DNA from: Verrucomicrobiota bacterium
GTDB lineage: Bacteria > Verrucomicrobiota > Verrucomicrobiia > Verrucomicrobiales > DEV007
DNA: 61,363 nucleotides
Direction: 5' to 3'
Assembly (NCBI GenBank): GCA_018970725.1
Contig: JAGWVU010000029.1
Location: forward strand, 1-61,363
Shown here: positions 18,055 through 25,955 of the stretch, piece after piece
Numbering within the stretch: position 1 is the first letter of the stretch
Layout: every line of letters starts with the position of its first letter
Notes under the pieces: model-generated
The model's input: the letters and a program-made list of their open reading frames with translations, nothing else
Told to the model about the DNA's origin: nothing
Databases searched by the model: none
Made by a program: the position numbers and the translations under genes

Positions 18055-20427
18055 ATGAAAACCATTCCCGCCCCGCTCCTCTGTTTTGTCTGCCTCGGCT
18101 GGATCGCTCCGTCATCCAAGGCCGATGGCCCACGGGTCACCCCGGTGGCTCCACAGCCCGCCTTGGTGCTTCCGTTGCAGCCGTTTCATTACACCGGATC
18201 CGTGGGAAGAACGGTGGCGGAAAGTGATCCGCCGCAGTTTCCCCGACCGGTGCAACCACCCGCCGGCGCGCCCAATGTGGTGCTGATCCTGATCGACGAC
18301 GCCGGATATGGACAGTTTGGAACGTTCGGCGGACAGGTGCCGACCCCCGCCTTGGACCGGGTGGCACGCAACGGGCTCCGGTTCACCCGTTTCCATACCA
18401 CGGCGCTCTGCTCGCCGACCCGGGCGGCGCTGCTCACGGGCCGGAACCATCACTCCTGCGGAACCGGAGTCATCACCGAAGCGGCGAGCGGCTACGAAGG
18501 CTACACCGGAATCCTCGGGAAGGACACCGGTACCTTCGCCGAGGTGCTGCGTCAGCATGGTTATGCCACCGGTTGGTTCGGCAAGAATCACAACACCCCT
18601 GATTGGGAGACCAGCGCCGCCGGTCCTTTCGACCGCTGGCCAAGCGGCCTCGGGTTCGACCATTTCTACGGATTCATGGGAGGAGATGCCGATCAATGGC
18701 ATCCGACGCTCTTCGAGAACCATCAACTGGTCCAGTCCCGGCCCCAAGCGGGTCAGATCCTGACGAAAGACCTTGTGGACAGGGCGATCGCATGGCTGCG
18801 GCAGGTCCGCTCGATCGACGCGGAAAAGCCCTATCTTCTCTACATGGCCACCGGGGCCACCCACGCCCCCCACCACGTGCACCCGGAGTTCGTGGCTCCC
18901 TTCAAAGGACAATTCGACGATGGCTGGGATGTCTACCGGGAGCGGACGTTGGAACGCCAGAAACGACTCGGGGTGGTGCCGCCGGAGACCAAACTCACGA
19001 CCCGCCCCAAGGAACTTCCGGCCTGGAGTTCCCTGTCCCCGGAACAGAAGAGGCTTTTTGCCCGGATGATGGAAGTGTTCGCCGGGTTCACCGCGGAGAC
19101 GGACCACGAGATAGGCCGGTTGCTGGATCTGGTGGAATCCATGCCCGACGCCGAAAACACCCTTGTGTTTTACTTGGTCGGCGACAACGGGGCGTCGGCA
19201 GAAGGGGGCTTGGTCGGGCTCCTCAACGAGAATTCCTTTTTCAACGGAGTCCCGGAGACCTTGGAAGACAATTTGAAGGCGATCGATGAATTGGGGGGAC
19301 CGAAACACTTCAACCACTTCCCCGCCGGTTGGGCCCACGCGATGAACACGCCGTTCCAATGGACGAAGCAGATCGCCTCGCATCTGGGCGGAGTGCGCAA
19401 TCCGTTGGCCGTCTCCTGGCCGGCCCGCATCAAGGATCACGGCGGCGTGCGCGGGCAGTTCCATCATGTCATCGATCTGGCGCCGACGATTCTCGATGCC
19501 TGCGGCCTCCCGTTCCCGACCCTGCTCAACGGGGTGGCCCAAAAGCCGGTGGAAGGGGTTTCCATGCTCTACGCCTTCGACGACGCCCGGGCCCCGGGAC
19601 GACGCCGCAGCCAGTATTTTGAAATGCTCTCGAACCGGGGCTTTTACCGGGACGGTTGGTGGGCGGCCGCGCGGACCGGGATTCCGTGGGACACGACTTC
19701 CTCCCCGATCGATCCCGACAGCACCACTTGGGAACTCTACCATCTCGACGCGGACTTCAGTCAGGCGACCGATCTGGCGGCGCGTCATCCCCAGAAACTC
19801 CGCGCCTTGCAGGATGAGTGGTGGGCGGCGGCCTCCCGTTCCAACGTGCTGCCGCTGGATGGCCGGAAAGCGGAGCGGCTCAGCGCGGAATGGCAGGGAC
19901 GGCCCTCCCCGGGCCGGAACCGGACCACGTTCACGTATTACCCCGGCACGCTCGCGGTTCCGGCGGGCAGCGCTCCCCCGGTCCTTAACAAATCGTTCAC
20001 GGTGACGGCGGAGATTGACACGGACGGCGACGGCCCGGCCGATGGTGCCATCTGGTCGCTGGGCGGGAGCGACGGCGGATTCGGCCTCTACGTCCACCAC
20101 GGCTGCCCGGTCTTTGTGGGGAACTTCCTGAACCGATCCCATACCCGGGTCACTTCGCCGGATCCCCTGCCCTTGGGAACGGTGGTCCTGCGGGCCGAAT
20201 TCCTCTACGATGGTGGCGGGTTCGGGAAGGGCGGTCGTCTCAGCCTGTCCGTGGATGGCCAGCGAACGGGTGAGGAGCGCATGAGCCAGACGCATGCGAC
20301 CACCTTGGGTTTGGGAGGGACGCTGGATATCGGAGCCGATACCGGCACGGCAGTGGACCCGGTTTACGACCCACCGTTCCACTACGGGGGCAAAATCCGG
20401 CGGGTCACGGTGGAGTTGCGACCGTGA
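18055..20427 (+). CDS. large arylsulfatase with C-terminal beta domain, CSPTR type
   Basis: A 790-residue sulfatase with a signal peptide (residues 1-23), metal motif LILIDDAGYGQFGTFGG and signature CSPTR (Cys119). WFGKNHNTPDW and LVGDNGASAEG are typical of the long AtsA-like arylsulfatases. The last roughly 150 residues form an extra beta-rich domain (from about FTYYPGTLAVP) with a lectin-like look. It belongs to a different subfamily from the two other sulfatases in the window. Its stop codon abuts that of the convergent molybdoenzyme gene with no gap. Confidence 0.93.
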   Translation: MKTIPAPLLCFVCLGWIAPSSKADGPRVTPVAPQPALVLPLQPFHYTGSVGRTVAESDPPQFPRPVQPPAGAPNVVLILIDDAGYGQFGTFGGQVPTPALDRVARNGLRFTRFHTTALCSPTRAALLTGRNHHSCGTGVITEAASGYEGYTGILGKDTGTFAEVLRQHGYATGWFGKNHNTPDWETSAAGPFDRWPSGLGFDHFYGFMGGDADQWHPTLFENHQLVQSRPQAGQILTKDLVDRAIAWLRQVRSIDAEKPYLLYMATGATHAPHHVHPEFVAPFKGQFDDGWDVYRERTLERQKRLGVVPPETKLTTRPKELPAWSSLSPEQKRLFARMMEVFAGFTAETDHEIGRLLDLVESMPDAENTLVFYLVGDNGASAEGGLVGLLNENSFFNGVPETLEDNLKAIDELGGPKHFNHFPAGWAHAMNTPFQWTKQIASHLGGVRNPLAVSWPARIKDHGGVRGQFHHVIDLAPTILDACGLPFPTLLNGVAQKPVEGVSMLYAFDDARAPGRRRSQYFEMLSNRGFYRDGWWAAARTGIPWDTTSSPIDPDSTTWELYHLDADFSQATDLAARHPQKLRALQDEWWAAASRSNVLPLDGRKAERLSAEWQGRPSPGRNRTTFTYYPGTLAVPAGSAPPVLNKSFTVTAEIDTDGDGPADGAIWSLGGSDGGFGLYVHHGCPVFVGNFLNRSHTRVTSPDPLPLGTVVLRAEFLYDGGGFGKGGRLSLSVDGQRTGEERMSQTHATTLGLGGTLDIGADTGTAVDPVYDPPFHYGGKIRRVTVELRP

Positions 20428-22722
20428 TCAGGTCCCCGAGGGGGCGATCGTCACCAAAACGCACTTCGAGGTGGGCGTATGGCTGATGGCGGCAACGCTG
20501 TCGATGGGAACTAGCGGGTTGGCTTCGGGGAAATAGGCGGCGGCCATGCCCCGGGGCTGGTCATAGGGGACGGCCAGGAATCGTTCCACGGTGCGGGTTT
20601 TCCCCTGCCAGTGGCTGGTGATATCGACCGGTTGCAAGGGGCGGAGGTCGCGCTCCTGCAAATCCTCCGGGTTGAGAAAGATGATGCGGCGCTGGTTGGC
20701 AATGCCCCGGTAACGGTCGTTCATCCCGTAGATGGTGGTATTGAACTGGTCGTGGCTGCGCAAGGTCTGCAGGATCAACTGGCCGGGGCCAGCTTGGACG
20801 GTGGCCAGGGTATGAACGGAAAAAATCGCCTTGCCGCCCGGGGTGGGGAAGGCGCATTGTTTGGCGGGGTTGGGCAGGTAAAAGCCCCCGGGGTGGCGGA
20901 CGCGCCGGTTAAAATCCGCGAAGCCCGGGATGATGGCTTCGATTTCGTCGCGGATGCGATCGTAATTCTCGATCCAAACGCGCCACGGCATCCGCGGATC
21001 GAGCCCGAACGTGGCCTCGGCGATTCCGGCGACGATGGCACACTCGCTCTTGAGCCAACGGGAAGCGGGTTTTTCCCTTCCGGTGGAGGACTGGACCACG
21101 CCCATGCTGTTCTCCGTGGTGATGAATTGGGGGCCGAAGGCTTGCCTGTCGCGCTCACTGCGGCCCAGGCAGGGAAGGATGAGGGCGGTTTTCCCGGTCA
21201 CGAGATGTCCCCGGTTGAGTTTGGTGGAGATTTGCACCGTGAGGTCGCAAGTGCGCAGCGCCGCGGCGGTGAAATCGGTATCGGGCGAGGCTTGGAGGAA
21301 ATTGCCGCCGAGCCCGATGAAGACCTTGACGGAGCCCTCCTTCATGGCGTGGATGGTGTGCACCACGTCATGCCCTTCCTCGCGCGGGGCCTTGAATCCG
21401 TAACGTTCCTCCAGGGCGTCGGAATACGCATCCGGCATGAGGTGGAACACGCCCATGGTGCGATCCCCCTGGACATTGGAATGGCCGCGCACCGGACAGA
21501 GACCGGCCCCCGGACGCCCGATGGCTCCGAGGAGAAGGTGGAGGTTGACGATCTCCTGGATGGTGGCCACGGCGTGGGGCTGTTGGGTCAGGCCCATGGC
21601 CCAGCAGGTGATCAACTTGCGCCGCCGGGCGCATTCGGCGGCGAGGCGCTCGATCTCCGTCCTGGGGATGCCGCTGACTTGTTCGAGGGTTCCCCAGGCG
21701 AGGGATTTGAGATGCTTGAGGTAGGAATTCCAGCCCTTGGTATGAGACCGGATGAAGGCATGGTCGAGACGATCCGGATCGCGTTCGACAATGGCCTTGG
21801 CCACTCCCTTGAAAAGAGCCTGATCCCCGCCGATCCTGACCTGGAGATATTCCGCGGCGAGCGGCGTGGCCCGGCCCAACATGCCGACCAACTCCTGAGG
21901 ATGGGCGAATCCCCGGAGACCGGCCTCAATCAAGGGATTGATGGCAATCACCCGGGCCCCTTTCCGGACGGCAGCCTGCAGGGTGCTCAACATCCGGGGG
22001 TGGTTGGTGCCCGGGTTCTGGCCAACACAGAGGATCGTCTCGGCCTCGAGAAAATCCTCCAGCGTGACCGTCCCCTTGACCACCCCGAGGGCACCGCCGA
22101 GGGCAAAACCGCTCGACTCGTGACACATGTTGGAACAATCCGGAAGATTGTTCGTCCCGAAACGGCGGGCGAAGAGGGCCCAGAGAAACGCCGCCTCGTT
22201 GCTCGCCCGTCCAGACGTGTAAAAAGCGGCCGCGTTGGGACCGGGCAGGGCCTTGAGATGATCCGCGATCAAGGCAAACGCGTCGTCCCAAAGGATCGGC
22301 TCGTAATGAGCCGCACCTTCCCGCAACACCATCGGCTCGGTGAGCCGCCCGGCCCTTTCCAGCCAGTGATCGGATTTCCCCAGGAGCCGGGCGATGCCGT
22401 GGCGCTTGAAAAAGCCCCGCCCGGCGCGGGCCAGGGTCGTCTCCGAGGCGAGTGCCTTGGCCCCGTTCTCGCAAAACTCGAACGGAGAGCGGTGATCGTC
22501 CGGATCCGGCCACGCGCAGGAGGGACAATCGAATCCGTCCTTCTGGTTGAGCCGGGTCATCAGCTTCGCGCCCCGGGCCACCCCGGACTGGCCGAAGACG
22601 TGCTTGAACGACTGGATCACGGCCGGTGCCCCCGCCGCCTGTGTCTTGGACTTGCCCACCCGAATGCGAACCGATTCGTGCGGAGGGTGGCTGCCGGTGC
22701 CGGCGGGTGGTTCCGAGTGCAT
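20428..22722 (-). CDS. FdhF/YdeP-family molybdopterin oxidoreductase
   Basis: A 764-residue molybdopterin-guanine-dinucleotide enzyme of the YdeP-like formate dehydrogenase alpha group. YTSGRASNEAAFLW, SNMCHESSG (likely Mo-ligand region with Cys), GQNPGTNHPRML, GAGLCPVRGHSNVQGDRTMG and the C-terminal LRSHDQFNTTIYG are family hallmarks. The N-terminus has only CPSCAW in place of a four-Cys iron-sulfur motif, as in YdeP. The physiological reaction of this family is not settled; acid resistance and formate oxidation have been proposed for relatives. The ATG at 22722 was preferred to a GTG at 22758. The gene is divergent from the zinc uptake operon. Confidence 0.87.
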   Translation of the reverse strand: MHSEPPAGTGSHPPHESVRIRVGKSKTQAAGAPAVIQSFKHVFGQSGVARGAKLMTRLNQKDGFDCPSCAWPDPDDHRSPFEFCENGAKALASETTLARAGRGFFKRHGIARLLGKSDHWLERAGRLTEPMVLREGAAHYEPILWDDAFALIADHLKALPGPNAAAFYTSGRASNEAAFLWALFARRFGTNNLPDCSNMCHESSGFALGGALGVVKGTVTLEDFLEAETILCVGQNPGTNHPRMLSTLQAAVRKGARVIAINPLIEAGLRGFAHPQELVGMLGRATPLAAEYLQVRIGGDQALFKGVAKAIVERDPDRLDHAFIRSHTKGWNSYLKHLKSLAWGTLEQVSGIPRTEIERLAAECARRRKLITCWAMGLTQQPHAVATIQEIVNLHLLLGAIGRPGAGLCPVRGHSNVQGDRTMGVFHLMPDAYSDALEERYGFKAPREEGHDVVHTIHAMKEGSVKVFIGLGGNFLQASPDTDFTAAALRTCDLTVQISTKLNRGHLVTGKTALILPCLGRSERDRQAFGPQFITTENSMGVVQSSTGREKPASRWLKSECAIVAGIAEATFGLDPRMPWRVWIENYDRIRDEIEAIIPGFADFNRRVRHPGGFYLPNPAKQCAFPTPGGKAIFSVHTLATVQAGPGQLILQTLRSHDQFNTTIYGMNDRYRGIANQRRIIFLNPEDLQERDLRPLQPVDITSHWQGKTRTVERFLAVPYDQPRGMAAAYFPEANPLVPIDSVAAISHTPTSKCVLVTIAPSGT

Positions 22723-22849
22723 CGTGAGGCCCGGGCCGGAACGCATGAGCCGGAGCACAAGCGGTGGGACCCCGGAGGTGATGGGGTATCTTCGTGAGAA
22801 AGGTCCGGAAAGTCAACCGCCACACGGGGGAACGAAGCGGACGGGTTAC

Positions 22850-22864
22850 TGCAACAATTTTGCA
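22850..22864. promoter_or_regulatory. palindromic operator TGCAA-N5-TTGCA before znuA
   Basis: A perfect inverted repeat (TGCAACAATTTTGCA) 61 bp upstream of the zinc-type binding protein start. The same GCAA-N5-TTGC palindrome with the same spacing occurs at 25895-25909, just before the His-rich outer-membrane barrel of the same locus. Two matching sites before two functionally linked genes suggest the operator of a Zur/Fur-type metal regulator. Confidence 0.6.
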
Positions 22865-22925
22865 TTTACCCCTTGCAGAGTGATTCCGCCGGTGGCAGAG
22901 CGGAACCAGGAACCCATCGGCACCC

Positions 22926-23834
22926 ATGCTCTCGAAAACCACCCTGCCCCTCATCGCTCTCTCCGGCTGGCTCCTGCTTGGAAACGCCTCCGCCGATCTC
23001 AAGGTCGCCACCCTCCACCCGCTCATGACCGACCTCGCCAACAAGGTCGGAGGCGGCAAGGTGACCGTGGTCAGCCTGCTCAAACCCGGGAGCGATCCCC
23101 ATGATTTCCAGCCATCACCGGCGGATCTGGCCCGCGTCCGGGACGCCGGGGTGATCCTCGCCTCGGGCAAAGGATTGGAACCCTACCTGCCGAAGTTGCG
23201 GGACAACCTGGCCGCGGGCCAGAAGATCGTGGAGGTCGGCCGGACAATTCCCTCGATCCGCGTTTCGGCGGGCGACCAGCTCTTCATCTGCTGCCCGGCC
23301 CATGCCTCGGGTGGGATCGACCCCCACTGGTGGCACAGCGTGTCCGGCATGAAGCGGGCCACCCGCGTAGTGGCGGAGGAGTTCGCCGCCGCAGACCCCG
23401 CCAATGCCGGCTCCTATTCCGCCGGGGCCGCGGCTTACACCGCACAACTCGATGCGCTCGACGGTTGGATCCGGGGGCAGTTCGCGCGGATTCCCCGCAA
23501 CGACCGCAAACTTTGCACGGCGCACCTCGCTTTCGGCTATCTTTGCCGGGACTACGGATTCCGGGCCCTGCCCGTCCAGGGATTGTCCCGCGAGTCGAGT
23601 CCCTCGCCCGGATACCTGGCGGAGACGATCAACGCGATCAAGCGGGAGAAGGTCCGGGCGATCTTCCCGGAAAACATCGCCAACCCCAAGGTCCTGCAGG
23701 CGATGGTGGCCCAGACGGGCGTGAAACAGGGACAGACCCTGATCGCGGACGGCACGGGCACCGGTTCGGCGGCCACCTACGAGGGGATGATGCGGCAGAA
23801 TGTGGGCCGGATCGTCGCCTCGTTGGCTCCTTGA
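22926..23834 (+). CDS. znuA: zinc/manganese ABC transporter substrate-binding protein (ZnuA/TroA-like)
   Basis: A 302-residue periplasmic binding protein of the metal-cluster A-I family with a signal peptide (residues 1-23). Predicted metal ligands are His31 (ATLHPLM), His134 (IDPHWWH), His200 (CTAHLAFGY) and Asp275 (IADGTG). The usual His-rich loop of zinc-specific ZnuA proteins is missing; the protein has CCPAHASGG before the second ligand. Zinc rather than manganese is favoured because the locus also holds a His-rich outer-membrane protein. The palindrome at 22850-22864 lies upstream. It begins an operon with an unknown gene, the ATPase and the permease. Confidence 0.9.
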   Translation: MLSKTTLPLIALSGWLLLGNASADLKVATLHPLMTDLANKVGGGKVTVVSLLKPGSDPHDFQPSPADLARVRDAGVILASGKGLEPYLPKLRDNLAAGQKIVEVGRTIPSIRVSAGDQLFICCPAHASGGIDPHWWHSVSGMKRATRVVAEEFAAADPANAGSYSAGAAAYTAQLDALDGWIRGQFARIPRNDRKLCTAHLAFGYLCRDYGFRALPVQGLSRESSPSPGYLAETINAIKREKVRAIFPENIANPKVLQAMVAQTGVKQGQTLIADGTGTGSAATYEGMMRQNVGRIVASLAP

Positions 23835-23850
23835 GGAATCCACCAAACCC

Positions 23851-24282
23851 ATGCGTGGCTGGCCTTCGATCGAGTTGCTGGGACTGGGAATCGTCCTGGC
23901 GTTGCTGGTGCTCCCGCTCCACGCCTTCACCCTGGGCCGCCGCCCGGCCCTGGCCGCCGCCCCCATCCCCGCTCCCGCGCCGGAGCGGACGGAGGCACGG
24001 CTCGCGGCGCGGTTCGTCCATCCCCCGTTGCGCTTCCGCGTCGCGTGCGGACCGGACACCCTCTGGGATGCGTCCCCTCCCCCGTCCTCCGGCACTTTCA
24101 TCCCCTGCCATCTTCCGCCGATCGACGGGAACATCGACCTCCGGGTGGAGGTGGAGTGGCCCGACGGAACCCCCGAAACGGTGCTCGAACTGACGTTGGA
24201 GCCGGACGGTTGGGAGACGCGGTCGAAAACGCTTTGGGGCCGCGGGAACGTCTCGTCCCTCCTCACCTACGTCTGGCCATGA
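23851..24282 (+). CDS. unknown membrane-anchored protein in the zinc operon
   Basis: A 143-residue protein not recognised from any family. It has one N-terminal membrane segment (about residues 8-28, LLGLGIVLALLVLPLHAFTLG), a Pro/Ala-rich linker and a small beta-rich domain of about 90 residues with two cysteines (VACGPDTLWD and FIPCHLPP). Topology suggests it is anchored in the inner membrane with the domain in the periplasm. It sits 16 bp after the binding protein gene, and its stop codon overlaps the start of the ATPase gene (ATGA). Translational coupling inside the transporter operon suggests an accessory role in metal uptake, which is inference. Confidence 0.72.
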   Translation: MRGWPSIELLGLGIVLALLVLPLHAFTLGRRPALAAAPIPAPAPERTEARLAARFVHPPLRFRVACGPDTLWDASPPPSSGTFIPCHLPPIDGNIDLRVEVEWPDGTPETVLELTLEPDGWETRSKTLWGRGNVSSLLTYVWP

Positions 24283-25040
24283 ATTCCGCGGGAGGAACCC
24301 TGTTGATTCCCTGGGGCACGGAAGCGGGGTGCGCCCATGCCCTGCAAGTGTCCGGGTTGCGCGTGGACTACGGACCGATCCCGGCGCTCCGGGAAATCAC
24401 CTTCGAAGCCCGCTGCGGCCAATCGCTCGCCTTGATGGGGCGGAACGGGGCCGGCAAGAGCACCCTGCTGAAGGCCTTGGCCGGTTTGGTTCCCTCCTCC
24501 GGCACGGGAGGAATCCTCTGGCGCGGCCAACCGCTGGAGCGCAACCGGCGCGAGATCGCGTACCTGCCCCAACGGGAAGAGGTGGATTGGAATTTCCCGA
24601 TCACCGTGGCCGGTTTGGTCGAAATGGGCCGCTACGCCCATCTCGGGGCTTGGAGCCGGTTCGGAGCGCGCGATGCCGGGGTCGTCGACCGGGCGATCGA
24701 GGCGATGGAGTTGTCGGGCTTGCGGGACCGCCCCATCCGGTGCCTTTCCGGCGGCCAGCAGCAACGGGCCTTCATCGCGCGGGCCCTGGCCCAGGAGGCG
24801 CACGTTTTGCTGCTGGACGAACCGTTCGCCGGGTTGGACCGCGAGGCGGTCGGGATCCTGCAACGGCTGTTCCGGCAACTCACGTCGGAGGGAAGGTTGC
24901 TGCTCGCCTCCCACCATGATCTCGGCACGGTGTGCGAGACCTTCTCCCACGCCCTGCTGCTCAACGTGGAGACGGTGGCCTGCGGCACCGCGGCCGAGGT
25001 GCTCACGGACCACAACGTGCGACTCGCCTTCGCCGCCTGA
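24279..25040 (+). CDS. znuC: zinc/manganese ABC transporter ATP-binding protein
   Basis: A 253-residue ABC ATPase with Walker A GRNGAGKST, Q-loop YLPQREEVDWNFPITV (the PQR-x-x-VDW-x-FP form typical of metal-type importers), signature CLSGGQQQR, Walker B VLLLDEPFAGLD and switch His in ASHHDLG. It powers metal import through the permease encoded next. The ATG overlaps the stop codon of the unknown gene, and the permease gene starts 3 bp after its own stop. It has about 25 extra residues at the N-terminus compared with typical family members. Confidence 0.92.
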   Translation: MNSAGGTLLIPWGTEAGCAHALQVSGLRVDYGPIPALREITFEARCGQSLALMGRNGAGKSTLLKALAGLVPSSGTGGILWRGQPLERNRREIAYLPQREEVDWNFPITVAGLVEMGRYAHLGAWSRFGARDAGVVDRAIEAMELSGLRDRPIRCLSGGQQQRAFIARALAQEAHVLLLDEPFAGLDREAVGILQRLFRQLTSEGRLLLASHHDLGTVCETFSHALLLNVETVACGTAAEVLTDHNVRLAFAA

Positions 25041-25043
25041 AAG

Positions 25044-25889
25044 ATGATGGATATCGGTCAGATCCTGAGCTATGAACACAATCAGGAGGCGATCTTCGCC
25101 GGGGCCCTGATCGGTTTCTCCAACGGCTATCTGAGCGGCTACATCGTGCTGCGCAAATCGGCGCTCATGGTCAGCTCGCTCTCCCACAGCCTCTTGCCGG
25201 GCCTGGTCGTCGCCAGCTTTCTCGTCGGGCTCTCCGCTTGGTCGGGATTCACCGGAGCCTTGATCGCCGCCCTGATCGTCGGACTGGGGGCCATTCTCAT
25301 TTCCAAACGCTCGCCTCTGGACGGGCACTCCGCCTTGGGAATTCTCCACACCGGCGCCTTCGGAGCCGGTCTCCTCCTCCTCAGCCGCGCCCCCGGGAAC
25401 ATCGATCTCGATCACTGGCTTTTCGGCGATATCCTCGGCCTGGCGGATGCGGATCTCTGGACGGCGCACGGCATCAGCGCGCTCGTGCTGCTCACCCTCA
25501 CCGGGTTCCAGCGCCCGCTCCTGCTCATGCTCTTCGAGCCCTCGGTGGCCCGTTCCGTGGGCATTCCGGTGAAATCACTCGACCACCTGCTCATGGCCCT
25601 CTCCGTGCTCGCGCTGGTCAACTCCCTGCAAGCCGTCGGGTGCATCCTGTCGATCGGCCTGCTGGTCACCCCGGCGGCCATCCTCCACCTGTTCGCCTCC
25701 TCTCCCCGGGTTCTCTTCTGGGGCGGCGGCCTGCTCGGGGCGGGGGCCTCGGTCTTGGCGGTTTTTCTCTCCAACTGGTTCGATTGTCCGACCGGGGCGA
25801 TGATCGTGGTGCTGCTGGCCGGCTTGTTTCTGGTGGCGTTCGGGGTGAGACAGGTGGCGGACGCGATGCGGCGACCGACAAGCCCATGA
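25044..25889 (+). CDS. znuB: zinc/manganese ABC transporter permease
   Basis: A 281-residue inner-membrane protein of the ABC-3 family with about eight membrane segments. GALIGFSNGYLSGYIVLRKSALMVSSLSHSLLPG is split by the usual family pattern with the S-L-S-H-x-x-L-P-G element. LVTPAAILHLFA near residue 210 is also typical. It forms the channel for the metal delivered by the binding protein. The second palindrome (25895-25909) follows its stop codon directly, so the barrel gene downstream may have its own regulated promoter. Confidence 0.92.
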   Translation: MMDIGQILSYEHNQEAIFAGALIGFSNGYLSGYIVLRKSALMVSSLSHSLLPGLVVASFLVGLSAWSGFTGALIAALIVGLGAILISKRSPLDGHSALGILHTGAFGAGLLLLSRAPGNIDLDHWLFGDILGLADADLWTAHGISALVLLTLTGFQRPLLLMLFEPSVARSVGIPVKSLDHLLMALSVLALVNSLQAVGCILSIGLLVTPAAILHLFASSPRVLFWGGGLLGAGASVLAVFLSNWFDCPTGAMIVVLLAGLFLVAFGVRQVADAMRRPTSP

Positions 25890-25894
25890 ATTAT

Positions 25895-25909
25895 CGCAAC
25901 TTGGTTGCA
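25895..25909. promoter_or_regulatory. palindromic operator CGCAA-N5-TTGCA before the outer-membrane barrel
   Basis: Reads CGCAACTTGGTTGCA, sharing the GCAA-N5-TTGC core and spacing with the site at 22850-22864. It lies 46 bp before the start codon of the His-rich outer-membrane gene and 5 bp after the permease stop. The placement fits repression of a local promoter by the same regulator that acts on the binding protein gene. Confidence 0.6.
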
Positions 25910-25955
25910 AAAGCTCATTGACAGCTTCGCACCCCTCGGCAAGATCGGGATCAGC

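Noticed and set aside
18112-20382. A 756-codon minus-strand open frame opposite the large sulfatase
   Set aside because: High GC leaves few stop codons in the antisense frame. The plus-strand gene has full sulfatase motifs, while the antisense translation has none.
20611-22797. A 728-codon plus-strand open frame opposite the molybdoenzyme gene
   Set aside because: Same reason: the minus-strand frame shows the complete family pattern, and the plus-strand translation is composition-driven.
22926-25889. Manganese rather than zinc as the transported metal
   Set aside because: The ABC components alone cannot decide, and the binding protein lacks the ZnuA His-rich loop. The His-rich outer-membrane protein sharing the operator favours zinc, so manganese is kept only as an alternative.
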